NCBI RefSeq assembly: GCF_000767615.3
Contig: NZ_CP009553.3
Location: 3,782,001-3,846,000, forward strand
Source: Pandoraea pnomenusa
GTDB lineage: Bacteria; Pseudomonadota; Gammaproteobacteria; Burkholderiales; Burkholderiaceae
Direction: 5' to 3'
Length of the DNA: 64,000 nt
The notes beneath the pieces are model-generated. The model ran no database searches. It was not told the DNA's origin and saw nothing but the letters and a program-made list of their open reading frames with translations. Made by a program: the position numbers and the translations under genes. Below, piece by piece: positions 8,786 to 16,638 of this stretch; position 1 is the first letter of the stretch; each line of letters opens with the position of its first letter.

Positions 8786-9118
8786 AGGTGGATTTCCTAG
8801 GTATCGATCAGGGTACGAAGTCATGCGGCGCCTGGCGGCATCGGTGCCGAATTTACCATCGGCGCGATTATGCACAATCGGCGAGCGCCGCAGCGCACTT
8901 TCGACCAAAGTTCGCGATTATCCCGGAAATCCGCCAACGTTCTCGCATTTTGGCGATGGGGGGCGTTTTGCGTTGCGAAGCGAGGTCGACGAGCCGCACG
9001 ATAGCCGCCTGCCGGGCACGTGGCGGGCACATGGCGAGCACGCGGCGCGCAGATATCCGGCCCCCGGCGACCGCGACGCGATCTGGCCCCGCGATGGTAA
9101 ATCACGCGGATTCAAGAC
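8786..9118. other. Intergenic stretch without a recognised gene
   Basis: About 330 bases between psd and the terminator of the aldolase operon. Open frames here are short, arginine-rich and dissimilar to anything I know. The left end should hold the psd promoter. I see no convincing gene, repeat or RNA. Confidence 0.5.
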
Positions 9119-9151
9119 GCAAAAAAACCGGCCCGTCTGACGAGGGGCCGG
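9119..9151 (-). terminator. Rho-independent terminator of the aldolase/aldehyde dehydrogenase operon
   Basis: The inverted arms ACCGGCCC (9126-9133) and GGGCCGGT (9144-9151) form a GC-rich hairpin. Read on the minus strand, the stem is followed by a T run (A run at 9120-9126 on the plus strand). It lies about 75 bases after the aldolase stop. Confidence 0.75.
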
Positions 9152-9225
9152 TGTGGGCAGGGGAGTGCCGCGCCGCGGGTACCGCCGGGGTACCCGGTTC
9201 GACGCGCGGCCGTGTATGCCGACGA

Positions 9226-10245
9226 TCAGGCGGCGCGACGCTTGAGCAGATCGAGTGCAACGTCGACGATCATGTCCTCCTGACCGCCCACCATCCGACG
9301 CTGCCCCAGCTCGACCAGGATGTCCACGGTCTTGAGGTTGTAGTGCGCGGCGGCGGCTTCCGCATGGCGCAGGAAGCTCGAATATACGCCTGCGTATCCG
9401 AGCGCGAGCGTCTCGCGATCCACACGCACCGCACGATCCTGCAGCGGACGCACGATGTCGTCGGCGGCGTCCATGAGCGTGTACAGGTCGCAGCCATGGT
9501 TCCATCCCAGGCGCGACGCCGCCGCGATGAAGACCTCGAGCGGCGCATTCCCCGCCCCTGCCCCCATGCCGGCGAGACTCGCGTCGATCCGGTCGCACCC
9601 CTCTTCCACCGCAACGATGGAGTTCGCCACGCCGAGGCTCAGGTTGTGGTGCGCGTGCATGCCGGTAAGCGTCTCGGGCTTGAGCACGTCCTTGAATGCG
9701 CGGAAGCGATCGCGCACATCGTTCATGCCGAGCGCACCGCCCGAGTCCACCACGTAGATGCACTGCGCGCCATACGATTCCATGAGCTTGGCCTGTTCGG
9801 CCAGATGCTGTGGCGTGGTCATGTGGCTCATCATCAGGAAGCCAACGGTGTCCATGCCCAGCTCACGCGCATAGGCAATGTGCTGGCGCGAGACGTCGGC
9901 TTCCGTGCAATGCGTGGCGATGCGCACCACGCGGGCCCCCGCGTCATACGCCTCGCGCAGGTCGTGCACAGTACCCACGCCCGGCAACAGCAGGGTGGCG
10001 ACCTTGGCGTGCGTGACCGTCTCGGCCACGGCGGCGATCCACTCGAGATCGGTGTGCGCGCCGAAGCCATAGTTGAAGCTGGAGCCGGACAGGCCGTCGC
10101 CGTGCGCGACTTCGATCGAATCGACACGGGCGGCATCGAGCGCGGCCGCAATCGCCTTGACGTTGGCAATGCTGTACTGGTGACGAATCGCGTGGCTGCC
10201 GTCGCGCAGCGTCACGTCGGAGATATAGAGCTTTTTCTGCGTCAT
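9226..10245 (-). CDS. mhpE: 4-hydroxy-2-oxovalerate aldolase (DmpG/MhpE type)
   Basis: This 339-residue HMGL-like TIM-barrel aldolase splits 4-hydroxy-2-oxovalerate into pyruvate and acetaldehyde. [15 protein letters not shown] near residues 9-23 carries the metal-binding Asp and catalytic-site Arg/His. [15 protein letters not shown] (about 195-210) supplies the two metal-ligand histidines, and the C-terminal dimerisation part is present. In this family the aldolase channels acetaldehyde to the partner dehydrogenase, whose gene lies just upstream (34-base gap). AGGAG precedes the ATG. No ring-cleavage dioxygenase, hydrolase or hydratase of a meta-cleavage pathway is in the window, so the pair is separated from the rest of a pathway. 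Confidence 0.95.
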   Translation of the reverse strand: MTQKKLYISDVTLRDGSHAIRHQYSIANVKAIAAALDAARVDSIEVAHGDGLSGSSFNYGFGAHTDLEWIAAVAETVTHAKVATLLLPGVGTVHDLREAYDAGARVVRIATHCTEADVSRQHIAYARELGMDTVGFLMMSHMTTPQHLAEQAKLMESYGAQCIYVVDSGGALGMNDVRDRFRAFKDVLKPETLTGMHAHHNLSLGVANSIVAVEEGCDRIDASLAGMGAGAGNAPLEVFIAAASRLGWNHGCDLYTLMDAADDIVRPLQDRAVRVDRETLALGYAGVYSSFLRHAEAAAAHYNLKTVDILVELGQRRMVGGQEDMIVDVALDLLKRRAA

Positions 10246-10279
10246 GATGGTGTGAGTCTCCTGATAGCGCGTGCGACGT

Positions 10280-11224
10280 TCAGGCCGCGAGCGCCAGGCG
10301 CGTCGCGGCGATACGGTCGGCGCAGGCCAGCGCGGCGCTGGTCATGATGTCGAGGTTGCCCGCGTAGGCCGGCAGGTAGTGCGCGGCGCCTTCGACTTCG
10401 AGGAACACCGACGTCTTCAGGCCCGTGAGCTTGCCCAGGCCCGGCACGTTGAGCGGACGCGAGGCGTCGAACAGCTCGAACTGCACCTTCTGCTTGAGGC
10501 GGTAGCCCGGCACGTAGCTGTGCACCTTGTCGACCATCGCCTGAATGCTCGCTTCGATCGCGGCCTGATCGCCCGGCTCCGACAGCACGAAGACGGTGTC
10601 GCGCATGATGAGCGGCGGCTCGGCCGGATTGAGCACGATGATGGCCTTGCCGCGCGACGCGCCGCCGAGCACCTCGATGGCCTTGGAGGTCGTTTCGGTG
10701 AATTCGTCGATGTTGGCGCGGGTGCCAGGTCCAGCCGACTTGCTGGAGATCGACGCGACGATCTCCGCATAGTGCACCTTGGCGACCTGCGAGATGGCGG
10801 CGACCATCGGAATCGTGGCCTGACCGCCGCACGTCACCATGTTGATGTTGCGCGCATCGAGGTGCGCGTCGAGGTTGATCGACGGAATCACGTACGGACC
10901 GATCGCCGCCGGCGTCAGGTCGATGACCTGCACGCCGCGCGCTTGCAGCAGTTCGTTGTGATGCGCGTGCGCCTTGGCCGACGTCGCGTCGAACGCGATG
11001 CGGATGTCTTCGAATCCCGGCATGGCAAGCAGGCCGTCGATGCCGCCGGCCGTCACCGGCACGCCCAGACGCTCGGCACGCGCCAGGCCGTCCGAGGCCG
11101 GGTCGATACCGACCATCGCGCCCATCTCCAGATGCTCGCTGTTACGCATCACCTTGATCATCAGGTCGGTGCCGATGTTGCCCGAGCCAATGATCGCCAC
11201 TTTCTGTTTGCGTCGTTCTGTCAC
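10280..11224 (-). CDS. mhpF: Acetaldehyde dehydrogenase (acetylating), DmpF/MhpF type
   Basis: This 314-residue enzyme oxidises acetaldehyde to acetyl-CoA with NAD+ and CoA. It shows the Rossmann motif [12 protein letters not shown] near residue 10, and the catalytic cysteine in [14 protein letters not shown] (about residue 130). [17 protein letters not shown] and the C-terminal dimer region are also typical. The start chosen is GTG 11222-11224, because AGGAG lies six bases upstream; an ATG 14 codons earlier has no such site. It forms a complex with the aldolase encoded next. The gene starts a minus-strand pair whose promoter region holds tandem TGTCAACA/TGTAAACA octamers and borders the DnaA-box region. 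Confidence 0.95.
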   Translation of the reverse strand: MTERRKQKVAIIGSGNIGTDLMIKVMRNSEHLEMGAMVGIDPASDGLARAERLGVPVTAGGIDGLLAMPGFEDIRIAFDATSAKAHAHHNELLQARGVQVIDLTPAAIGPYVIPSINLDAHLDARNINMVTCGGQATIPMVAAISQVAKVHYAEIVASISSKSAGPGTRANIDEFTETTSKAIEVLGGASRGKAIIVLNPAEPPLIMRDTVFVLSEPGDQAAIEASIQAMVDKVHSYVPGYRLKQKVQFELFDASRPLNVPGLGKLTGLKTSVFLEVEGAAHYLPAYAGNLDIMTSAALACADRIAATRLALAA

Positions 11225-11288
11225 TGTCGTCTCCTGAACGTGTCCGTCGACCGGTATGAGGCGCATAGTATTTCCCCGCCGACTAAAA

Positions 11289-11304
11289 TGTCAACATGTA
11301 AACA
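11289..11304. promoter_or_regulatory. Tandem octamers TGTCAACA/TGTAAACA in the mhpF promoter
   Basis: Two adjacent 8-base units (11289-11296 and 11297-11304) differing at one base lie about 65 bases ahead of the mhpF start, in an AT-rich block (about 11283-11340). They could be a regulator site for the aldolase pair or part of an AT-rich unwinding block beside the DnaA-box array. The function is not known. Confidence 0.3.
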
Positions 11305-11350
11305 TTGATCTCATATATTGGGATTTTAAGAGTGCAAAGCCTGGCACGGC

Positions 11351-11386
11351 TTATCCACATTTTTTGTTCACAAGCCCGTTGATAAC
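11351..11386 (+). repeat. DnaA-box triad, unit 1
   Basis: Three boxes in fixed order: TTATCCACA (11351-11359, a consensus DnaA box), TGTTCACAA (11365-11373) and GTTGATAAC (11378-11386, a near match to an inverted box). The offsets are 0, +14 and +27, the same as in the other two units. An AT-rich block lies immediately to the left. Confidence 0.7.
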
Positions 11387-11496
11387 TTGCGGAAAAGCAT
11401 GCCAAGTGACTGATTCGACAGGGAAGAATGACGACGCGCGAAAGTTGTGCCGCGTGCGCGAAAACCAGGCGCGGCGCGGGTTTTCGGTGGATGCCG

Positions 11497-11532
11497 TTAT
11501 CCACAGAATCTGTTTGCAAGCCAGTGGACAAC
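11497..11532 (+). repeat. DnaA-box triad, unit 2
   Basis: TTATCCACA (11497-11505), TGTTTGCAA (11511-11519) and GTGGACAAC (11524-11532). Offsets 0, +14 and +27 are identical to unit 1. The first box is the exact consensus; the other two are the least conserved of the three units. Confidence 0.65.
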
Positions 11533-11670
11533 TTCAGGATAGGTCGCCCAAGTCCTTGATCGGACGCGGGAAAAGTGTCGCGCATATTTGCTGCGCCATC
11601 GCCCCGATCCTCGAGACGCGGCATGGTGGGCCGGTCGGGCGCACTTCGGCGGGAGGCGTCATCGCATGCG

Positions 11671-11706
11671 TTATCCACAGAAAATGTTCACAACCCGGTG
11701 AATAAC
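11671..11706 (+). repeat. DnaA-box triad, unit 3
   Basis: TTATCCACA (11671-11679), TGTTCACAA (11685-11693) and GTGAATAAC (11698-11706), again with offsets 0, +14 and +27. Unit spacing is 146 bases (1 to 2) and 174 bases (2 to 3). No coding frame explains the repeats. Confidence 0.7.
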
Positions 11707-12009
11707 ACGTCGATATCCGGCGTATGCCTTTGACGCAAAAGGCTTTCTTTTCGTCGCAGCCGGATCGGTCACGTCTTGCAAGAGCGGCGGGCACCGGGAG
11801 AGGCGCGGGTCGCGAGGCGAACTTTTCGCCGGCGAGGGGGGTCTAGAAGACACGCGAATGCGGGGCAGGCGCGCCGTCGTCCATACCGGCACTGACTCCG
11901 GCACCGGCACCGACACCGACACGTTACCCGCCCCTGCCCGCGCCACGCGTCGCCCCGCGATGTCGACGATCACAATCGACACGCGTCTCGCAACATCGCT
12001 CGCACAACC
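11707..12009. other. Intergenic stretch upstream of pagP
   Basis: About 300 bases without a convincing gene. It holds a short hexameric low-complexity run (ACCGGC/ACCGAC type) at about 11890-11922 and should contain the pagP promoter, for which I see no strong -35/-10 pair. Confidence 0.4.
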
Positions 12010-12708
12010 ATGACTACGCCCCCCCAATGCATCGGGCGGCTCGCGCCATCGATCTCACTCGCATCGCTTGCCGTCCACACCCGAATCGTTCTCTCTCCCT
12101 TGCGCGTCCATCCGCTACGCCGCGCGTTTCAGGCGTCGCGTCGCCATGCGCTCGCGCTGGGTGCCGCCGTCGCCTGCCTGTCGCCACTTGCCGCGCGGGC
12201 AAACGACGCCCCCGGCGTCATGTCGACCTGGACCGGTGCGATCGTCGACGAAGTGCGCGACGTGGCCACGCAAGGCGCCAGCGATCTGTACGTGCCCTTG
12301 CACACGCATCATCTGCGCTTCGCCTACACGGCCGACAAGATCGCCCAATACAACGAAAATCCCTGGGGCCTGGGCTACGGCCGGGTGTTGTCCGACGGCA
12401 GGAATGGCTCGCGCATGCTCTACGCCATGGCATTCAAGGACTCGCACAACGACTGGTCGCCGATGGCCGGCTACGGCCGCATCTGGAACGTCGCGAACGC
12501 GGGCCCCGTGCGCTTCGGACTCGGCTACACGGTGTTTCTGATGTCGCGCTCCGACACGCTCGGCGGTGTGCCCTTCCCCGGCGCGCTCCCGCTCGCCGAG
12601 ATTGGCGTGGGACGCGCGTCTGTCTCCACCGCATATGTGCCTGGCGGCAAGGGCAACGGCAACGTGTTGTTCATCTTCGGGCGCTACACGTTCGGCAAAC
12701 CCGGCTGA
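12010..12708 (+). CDS. pagP: Lipid A palmitoyltransferase PagP
   Basis: PagP is an outer-membrane eight-strand barrel that moves a palmitate from a phospholipid to lipid A. The product has 232 residues with a long N-terminal leader: a hydrophobic segment around 46-60 ends at AARAND, a likely signal-peptidase site. The three catalytic residues known from E. coli PagP are visible as His in HHLRFAY and Asp-Ser in MAFKDSHNDW. NENPWGLGYGR and the C-terminal FIFGRYTFGK strand are also characteristic. The true start may lie further in, since about 45 residues precede the signal core. The 3' end overlaps the convergent MFS gene by 25 bases. Confidence 0.9.
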   Translation: MTTPPQCIGRLAPSISLASLAVHTRIVLSPLRVHPLRRAFQASRRHALALGAAVACLSPLAARANDAPGVMSTWTGAIVDEVRDVATQGASDLYVPLHTHHLRFAYTADKIAQYNENPWGLGYGRVLSDGRNGSRMLYAMAFKDSHNDWSPMAGYGRIWNVANAGPVRFGLGYTVFLMSRSDTLGGVPFPGALPLAEIGVGRASVSTAYVPGGKGNGNVLFIFGRYTFGKPG

Positions 12709-14057
12709 TGCCGCGCGGGGTCCGTCGGCACCATGGCGCGCGCACTCCATGCGCCGAACCCCGCGATGTACAGATAGGCCGCCGCCGGCACCAGGAAAGA
12801 CAACATGAGCCCGGCGGCGTCGGCGAGCATGCCCTGCAGATAGGGCAACACCGCACCGCCCACGATCGCCATGCAGATCAGGCCGCCCCCCTCGCTCACG
12901 CGCGCCCCCAGTCCCCCCACCGAAAGCGAGAAAATCGTCGGAAACATGATGGCATTGCCCAATCCGCAAGCCAGCAGCAGCCACATCCCGAGCGACGCCG
13001 GCACCGCCAGCGACGCCACGATCAGTGTCAGGTTGTACAGCGCGCATACGCTGAGCATCTTGCCGGGAGACACCCGGCGCAGCAGCCATGCGCCGACGAA
13101 GCGCCCGACCATCGCTCCGCCCCAATAGAACGGCAAATATCGGCTCGCATGCGCGTGGTCGGCAATGCCCGTCTGCGTGTTCGTCAGAAAGACAATGAGA
13201 AAGCTGCCGATACTGACTTCCGCGCCGACATAAAGAAATAGCGCCACGATGCCGTAACGCAAGGGACGGTGCGCGAACAGGCCGCCAACGTTGGCGCGCA
13301 CACCCGGTCGCGGCGTCCCGGTGGCGCCCGGCTCCGGCAGCGCCAGGCGCCACAGCACGATACCGCCCAACGCCAGCACGCCCGCCAGCAGGCCATAGGG
13401 TCCGCGTACGCTGTCGGCGGCGTGCCCGGCGACCGCCGACGATTGCGGCGCGAGGATCCAGAGGGCGGCGAGCGGCGGACCGATCGTGGTGCCCAGCGAG
13501 TTGAATGCCTGAACGAGCGTCAGACGGCTCGCGGCCGCACCGCGCGAGCCCAAGGTCTCCACATACGCATTGACGGCGACCTGCAGCAGTGTGACGCCGC
13601 TCGCGAGCACGAAGAGTGCAGCGAGGAAACAGGGATACGAGACCAGTGCCGCGGCCGGAAAGAACAGTGCGCAGCCAAGACCTGCCAGCCACAGCGAACT
13701 CGCCAGGGCGCGCCGGTAACCGACGCGCGCCGTGTACTGCCCCGCCGGGTACGACACGACGAAATAGGCGGCGAAGAAGCTCGACTGGATGAGCGCCGCG
13801 TCGCGATACGTCAGGTCGAACGCCGCCTTGAAGTGAGGCACGAGAATATCGTTGAGCGACGTGATGAGTCCCATCGCGAAGAACAACGTGGCGAGCACGG
13901 CAAGCACGCGGTTCACGGAAGGCCGGGCCGCCGGAGCCGCATTCCAGGCATCGGGGCCGCAAATGGTTTGGTCCGGGGTTTGGTCGGCGGTTTGGGGGGC
14001 GGTTTGGGGGGCGGTTTGGGCTGCGGTGCGGGGTTCGCAGAGGCGATCGTCGGGCAT
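12684..14057 (-). CDS. MFS sugar permease, FucP-like
   Basis: This 457-residue protein has about twelve membrane segments. FFAMGLITSLNDILVPHFKAAF and SYPAGQYTARVGYRRAL match the fucose/glucose:H+ symporter group (FHS family), and GRFVGAWLLRRVSPGK lies at the middle of the second half. It should import a sugar across the inner membrane; the substrate cannot be told, and no sugar enzymes lie beside it. The first 45 residues are not membrane but a Gln/Thr/Pro/Ala tetrapeptide repeat (AQTAPQTAPQTADQTPDQT) encoded by a 12-base minisatellite, unusual for this family. The start may therefore lie later, near residue 49. Confidence 0.82.
   Translation of the reverse strand: MPDDRLCEPRTAAQTAPQTAPQTADQTPDQTICGPDAWNAAPAARPSVNRVLAVLATLFFAMGLITSLNDILVPHFKAAFDLTYRDAALIQSSFFAAYFVVSYPAGQYTARVGYRRALASSLWLAGLGCALFFPAAALVSYPCFLAALFVLASGVTLLQVAVNAYVETLGSRGAAASRLTLVQAFNSLGTTIGPPLAALWILAPQSSAVAGHAADSVRGPYGLLAGVLALGGIVLWRLALPEPGATGTPRPGVRANVGGLFAHRPLRYGIVALFLYVGAEVSIGSFLIVFLTNTQTGIADHAHASRYLPFYWGGAMVGRFVGAWLLRRVSPGKMLSVCALYNLTLIVASLAVPASLGMWLLLACGLGNAIMFPTIFSLSVGGLGARVSEGGGLICMAIVGGAVLPYLQGMLADAAGLMLSFLVPAAAYLYIAGFGAWSARAMVPTDPARHQPGLPNV
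13965..14024. repeat. Five-copy 12-bp minisatellite inside the MFS 5' end
   Basis: Units of GGTTTGGNNNGN start at 13965, 13977, 13989, 14001 and 14013, with a decayed sixth copy at 14025. Units 3 and 4 are identical (GGTTTGGGGGGC). Because the unit is a multiple of three, copy-number change would keep the MFS frame open. Confidence 0.85.
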
Positions 14058-14308
14058 GCATCTCTCCAGAGGGCAACGGCACTAGCGCGTTGATGCGCAA
14101 TGAAGGGGGGCAGACGTAAGGAGTGTAGACCGCACTATCCATGCCAGGATACGGGGGAAATCTCATATTTGCGTGACGCGGCGATGTTTCCGATACGCCG
14201 TGGAGCGCGCGTTTTATCTAGTTGTTCGCTGTTTTCGGCGCTTGTCAGCCGACATCTTTTGATCGACTATCCGCAGCACGGGATAGGCCGCACATTCGGG
14301 GATACATC

Positions 14309-15367
14309 ATGCGGGGATTGGCTTCATTCAAGATTGCGACAGCATGGCTAGTCGCGGGCACGCTCACCTATGCGGGCCACGCGCAGGCGCAGCCAGCGCC
14401 TGCCGCGCTCGCACCGCTCGCCTGCAACTGTGCGCAGATCGTCGCCGACTGTTCGGCTTCCGTATCCGTTCTGCCCGTACGCGCCCTCAACGGCGCGTTC
14501 TCGGCCGACGTGACGCTGCAGACCGACGCGCCGTCATGTGCGAAGGTCGACTACCAGCTCGATGACACGGCGTACGTGACGATTGTGCAGAACGGCGCGC
14601 AAAGCGCACTGCGTCTGTACGGCACGCGCCCGCTCACGCGCAACAACCTGTCGCACATGTCCTGCCACGTGTGCGCGTCGGCTTCGACCCCTGTGCCCAA
14701 CGACGGCTTGCCGCCGGAGATGGCGCGCGTCGACGGCGCCCCGGGCACCTACAGCGCAGCGCCGACCGCGCCGATCGCGTATGCAGCGCCGGCCCCGCTG
14801 GCCGGCCACGGTGCGCAAGTGCAGCCGCTCCCCGCGACCGCCGACGCCACCAGCGCAGCCGCGACGCAGCCGCCGCCGAGCCAGATCGGCGACACGGCGG
14901 GACTGAACGCGGTGAACGCCACCCGCGCGGGCACCCCCGACGTTGCGCGCGACGTCACGTCGATCGACGCACCGACACCGGCCGGCGTCACCGTCGTGAC
15001 CCCACCGATTCCGCCGGGCACGGTCATGCAGGCGAACGCGCAGGTGCCGGCACGCGTGGTGAACCCGTCGGGACGCTGGCGCGGCCTGTGCACGAACGCG
15101 CCGCTATGGTGGCAGTTGTGGGGCTCGCCCATGACGCGACTTATGTCGCTCGCGCTCAACGGCGCGCAGGTCACGGGCAGTGTCGACGATGTCGAGCCGA
15201 ATGTTCACACCTCGGTACAAGGTACGCTCGTCGGCGAAAAACTGCAGATGGCCGGCAGTTTCGGCGCAAAGCACGACATCACGTTCGGCGCCGACGGCAC
15301 CACGCTCACCGACGCCTGGTGCAATGCCGACGGTCGCTGCGAAACCTGCGAAATGCAGCGTTTCTGA
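14309..15367 (+). CDS. Secreted protein of unknown function
   Basis: This 352-residue protein has a clear Sec signal peptide (about 1-26, cleavage after AQA in GHAQAQPAP). A Cys-containing region follows (about 38-135, with LACNCAQIVADCSAS and SHMSCHVCASAS), then a Pro/Ala/Thr-rich low-complexity linker (about 145-245). The C-terminal domain (about 250-352) has RWRGLCTNAPLWWQLWG and ends in WCNADGRCETCEMQRF. The even number of cysteines fits disulfides in the periplasm or outside. I do not recognise either domain. It stands alone between the divergent MFS gene and the HU gene. The start is ATG 14309, just ahead of the signal peptide. Confidence 0.75.
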   Translation: MRGLASFKIATAWLVAGTLTYAGHAQAQPAPAALAPLACNCAQIVADCSASVSVLPVRALNGAFSADVTLQTDAPSCAKVDYQLDDTAYVTIVQNGAQSALRLYGTRPLTRNNLSHMSCHVCASASTPVPNDGLPPEMARVDGAPGTYSAAPTAPIAYAAPAPLAGHGAQVQPLPATADATSAAATQPPPSQIGDTAGLNAVNATRAGTPDVARDVTSIDAPTPAGVTVVTPPIPPGTVMQANAQVPARVVNPSGRWRGLCTNAPLWWQLWGSPMTRLMSLALNGAQVTGSVDDVEPNVHTSVQGTLVGEKLQMAGSFGAKHDITFGADGTTLTDAWCNADGRCETCEMQRF

Positions 15368-15704
15368 GGGTTTACGGGCGATCGAGGCGTTGCCGCGCAC
15401 GGCGCTTCACACGGAAAATTCGGTGTTACGTCGCCCGCAATGACGCGAGGAAAGGCGCGCCGGCGTCGCGGTGAAAAAAACGCGACGGCGCGAACCCGTC
15501 GATACGCCGCGAACAAAAGCGCGATAAATCCCGCGGGAAAACCGCTGCGATCCGGCGCGCAGCCTTGTGCGGCAAGCGCGCAACATTGTGCGCGCACTAC
15601 TCGCACGAAGCCATTTCTTAGGTAGAATCGTCGGCGCAGCAAGACGTATCATTCGGGTGGCCGTTCTCCGACGGCACTTTCTTATTCTCATCGATTGGAT
15701 CGAT
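15368..15704. other. Intergenic region upstream of the HU/H1-like gene
   Basis: About 340 bases with no convincing gene. A TAGAAT -10-like hexamer at 15623-15628 sits 77 bases ahead of the start codon and could belong to the promoter of the abundant DNA-binding protein. A matching -35 is not clear. Confidence 0.4.
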
Positions 15705-16175
15705 ATGGCAACGGCAAAGAAAGCAGCAGCAAAGAAGGCCCCTGTGGCGAAAAAGGCCCCGGCCGCCAAGAAGGCGCCGGCAGCGAAGAAGGCTGCTCCG
15801 AAGGCAGCCCCGAAGACCGCCGCGAAGGCAGCTCCGAAGGCCGCCGCGAACGGCAAGGTTTCGCCGATCAAGGAAGCACTCAACAAGACCCAGCTCGCAG
15901 CACACCTCGCCGAACAATCGGCAGTCGCCGTGAAGGAAGTCAAGGCAGTGCTCGCCGCACTCGAGAACACCATCATCAGCTCGCTGCACAAGAAGGGCGT
16001 CGGCGAATTCACGCTGCATGGTCTGTTCAAGGTCACGTCGCAGCAAATCGCCGCCAAGGCGAAGCGTTTCGGCAAGGACCCGTTCACGGGTCAAGAGCGC
16101 TGGTTCCCGGCCAAGCCGGCTTCGGTGCGCGTGAAGGTTCGCCCGCTGAAGAAGGTGAAGGACGCCGCCCAGTAA
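15705..16175 (+). CDS. HU-family nucleoid protein with histone H1-like N-terminal tail
   Basis: The product has 156 residues. Residues 1-50 are a Lys/Ala/Pro tail made of repeated AKKAPA/APKAA units, like bacterial and eukaryotic H1 tails. Residues about 52-152 form an HU/IHF-type fold (SPIKEALNKTQLAAHLAEQS, then VGEFTLHGLFKV and the basic arm ending FPAKPASVRVKVRPLKK). HU proteins are usually about 90 residues, so the tail is an added module, as known in several betaproteobacteria. It should bind and compact DNA with little sequence specificity. A strong terminator follows, consistent with a monocistronic, highly expressed gene. The repetitive tail gene is prone to length change. Confidence 0.92.
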   Translation: MATAKKAAAKKAPVAKKAPAAKKAPAAKKAAPKAAPKTAAKAAPKAAANGKVSPIKEALNKTQLAAHLAEQSAVAVKEVKAVLAALENTIISSLHKKGVGEFTLHGLFKVTSQQIAAKAKRFGKDPFTGQERWFPAKPASVRVKVRPLKKVKDAAQ

Positions 16176-16246
16176 GTCCTGCGCTCACGCCGCCGTGCAC
16201 GCCACGGCGCGACGAAAAGCGAAGGCCTGGCAGGCTGCGCCTGATA

Positions 16247-16278
16247 ACGGTGCCGATTTTTCGGCACCGTTTTTTTTG
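16247..16278 (+). terminator. Rho-independent terminator of the HU/H1-like gene
   Basis: Perfect 10-bp arms ACGGTGCCGA (16247-16256) and TCGGCACCGT (16261-16270) with a TTTT loop and a following T8 run, 71 bases after the stop codon. Confidence 0.93.
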
Positions 16279-16638
16279 CCCCCCGTTCGCTATCTCGCCA
16301 TCCCGCGCCCCTGCTGCACCGCCCTCCCCCTCGCGACCGCCGTCCCCGGACGCCACGATTTCGCGAACTCCCCACGGCCCGACGCGCGCACCCCCTGCGC
16401 TCCCGCATGTGACTGATTTCGTCATCCTCATCACTTTTACGACGGCTTCGTCGCGCCGCGCGGCGTCGCCGAACCTCGGGTTTTCGCTCGGGTAATTGCT
16501 GAGTGGACGCCTTTATTGCCGCCCGCTACCATCGCTCGGGACGCCCGTCGGCCAGTGCGCTGACCGGTCGCGGCATTTCGCTCGCGCCACACCATCGGCC
16601 ACGCCGGTGGTGGTTTGCCCGGCTTCAGGAGACTCAAC
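16279..16638. other. Intergenic stretch between terminator and ABC binding protein
   Basis: About 360 bases, low in coding character. It should contain the promoter of the substrate-binding protein. I find no gene, RNA or clear repeat. Confidence 0.4.

Noticed and set aside
11283..11710. Calling the DnaA-box region the chromosomal origin outright
   Set aside because: No dnaA, dnaN, rpmH or parAB neighbours are present and strand bias around it is mixed. Only a DnaA-box cluster is supported, so it is reported as a finding with alternatives.
13965..14036. Possible CRISPR array or intergenic repeat
   Set aside because: Units are contiguous 12-mers without spacers and lie inside a coding frame, so this is a minisatellite.
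12115..14166. Minus-strand frame of about 680 codons covering pagP and the MFS gene
   Set aside because: pagP on the plus strand has all three catalytic residues and a signal peptide, and the MFS protein is in a different minus frame with proper membrane helices.
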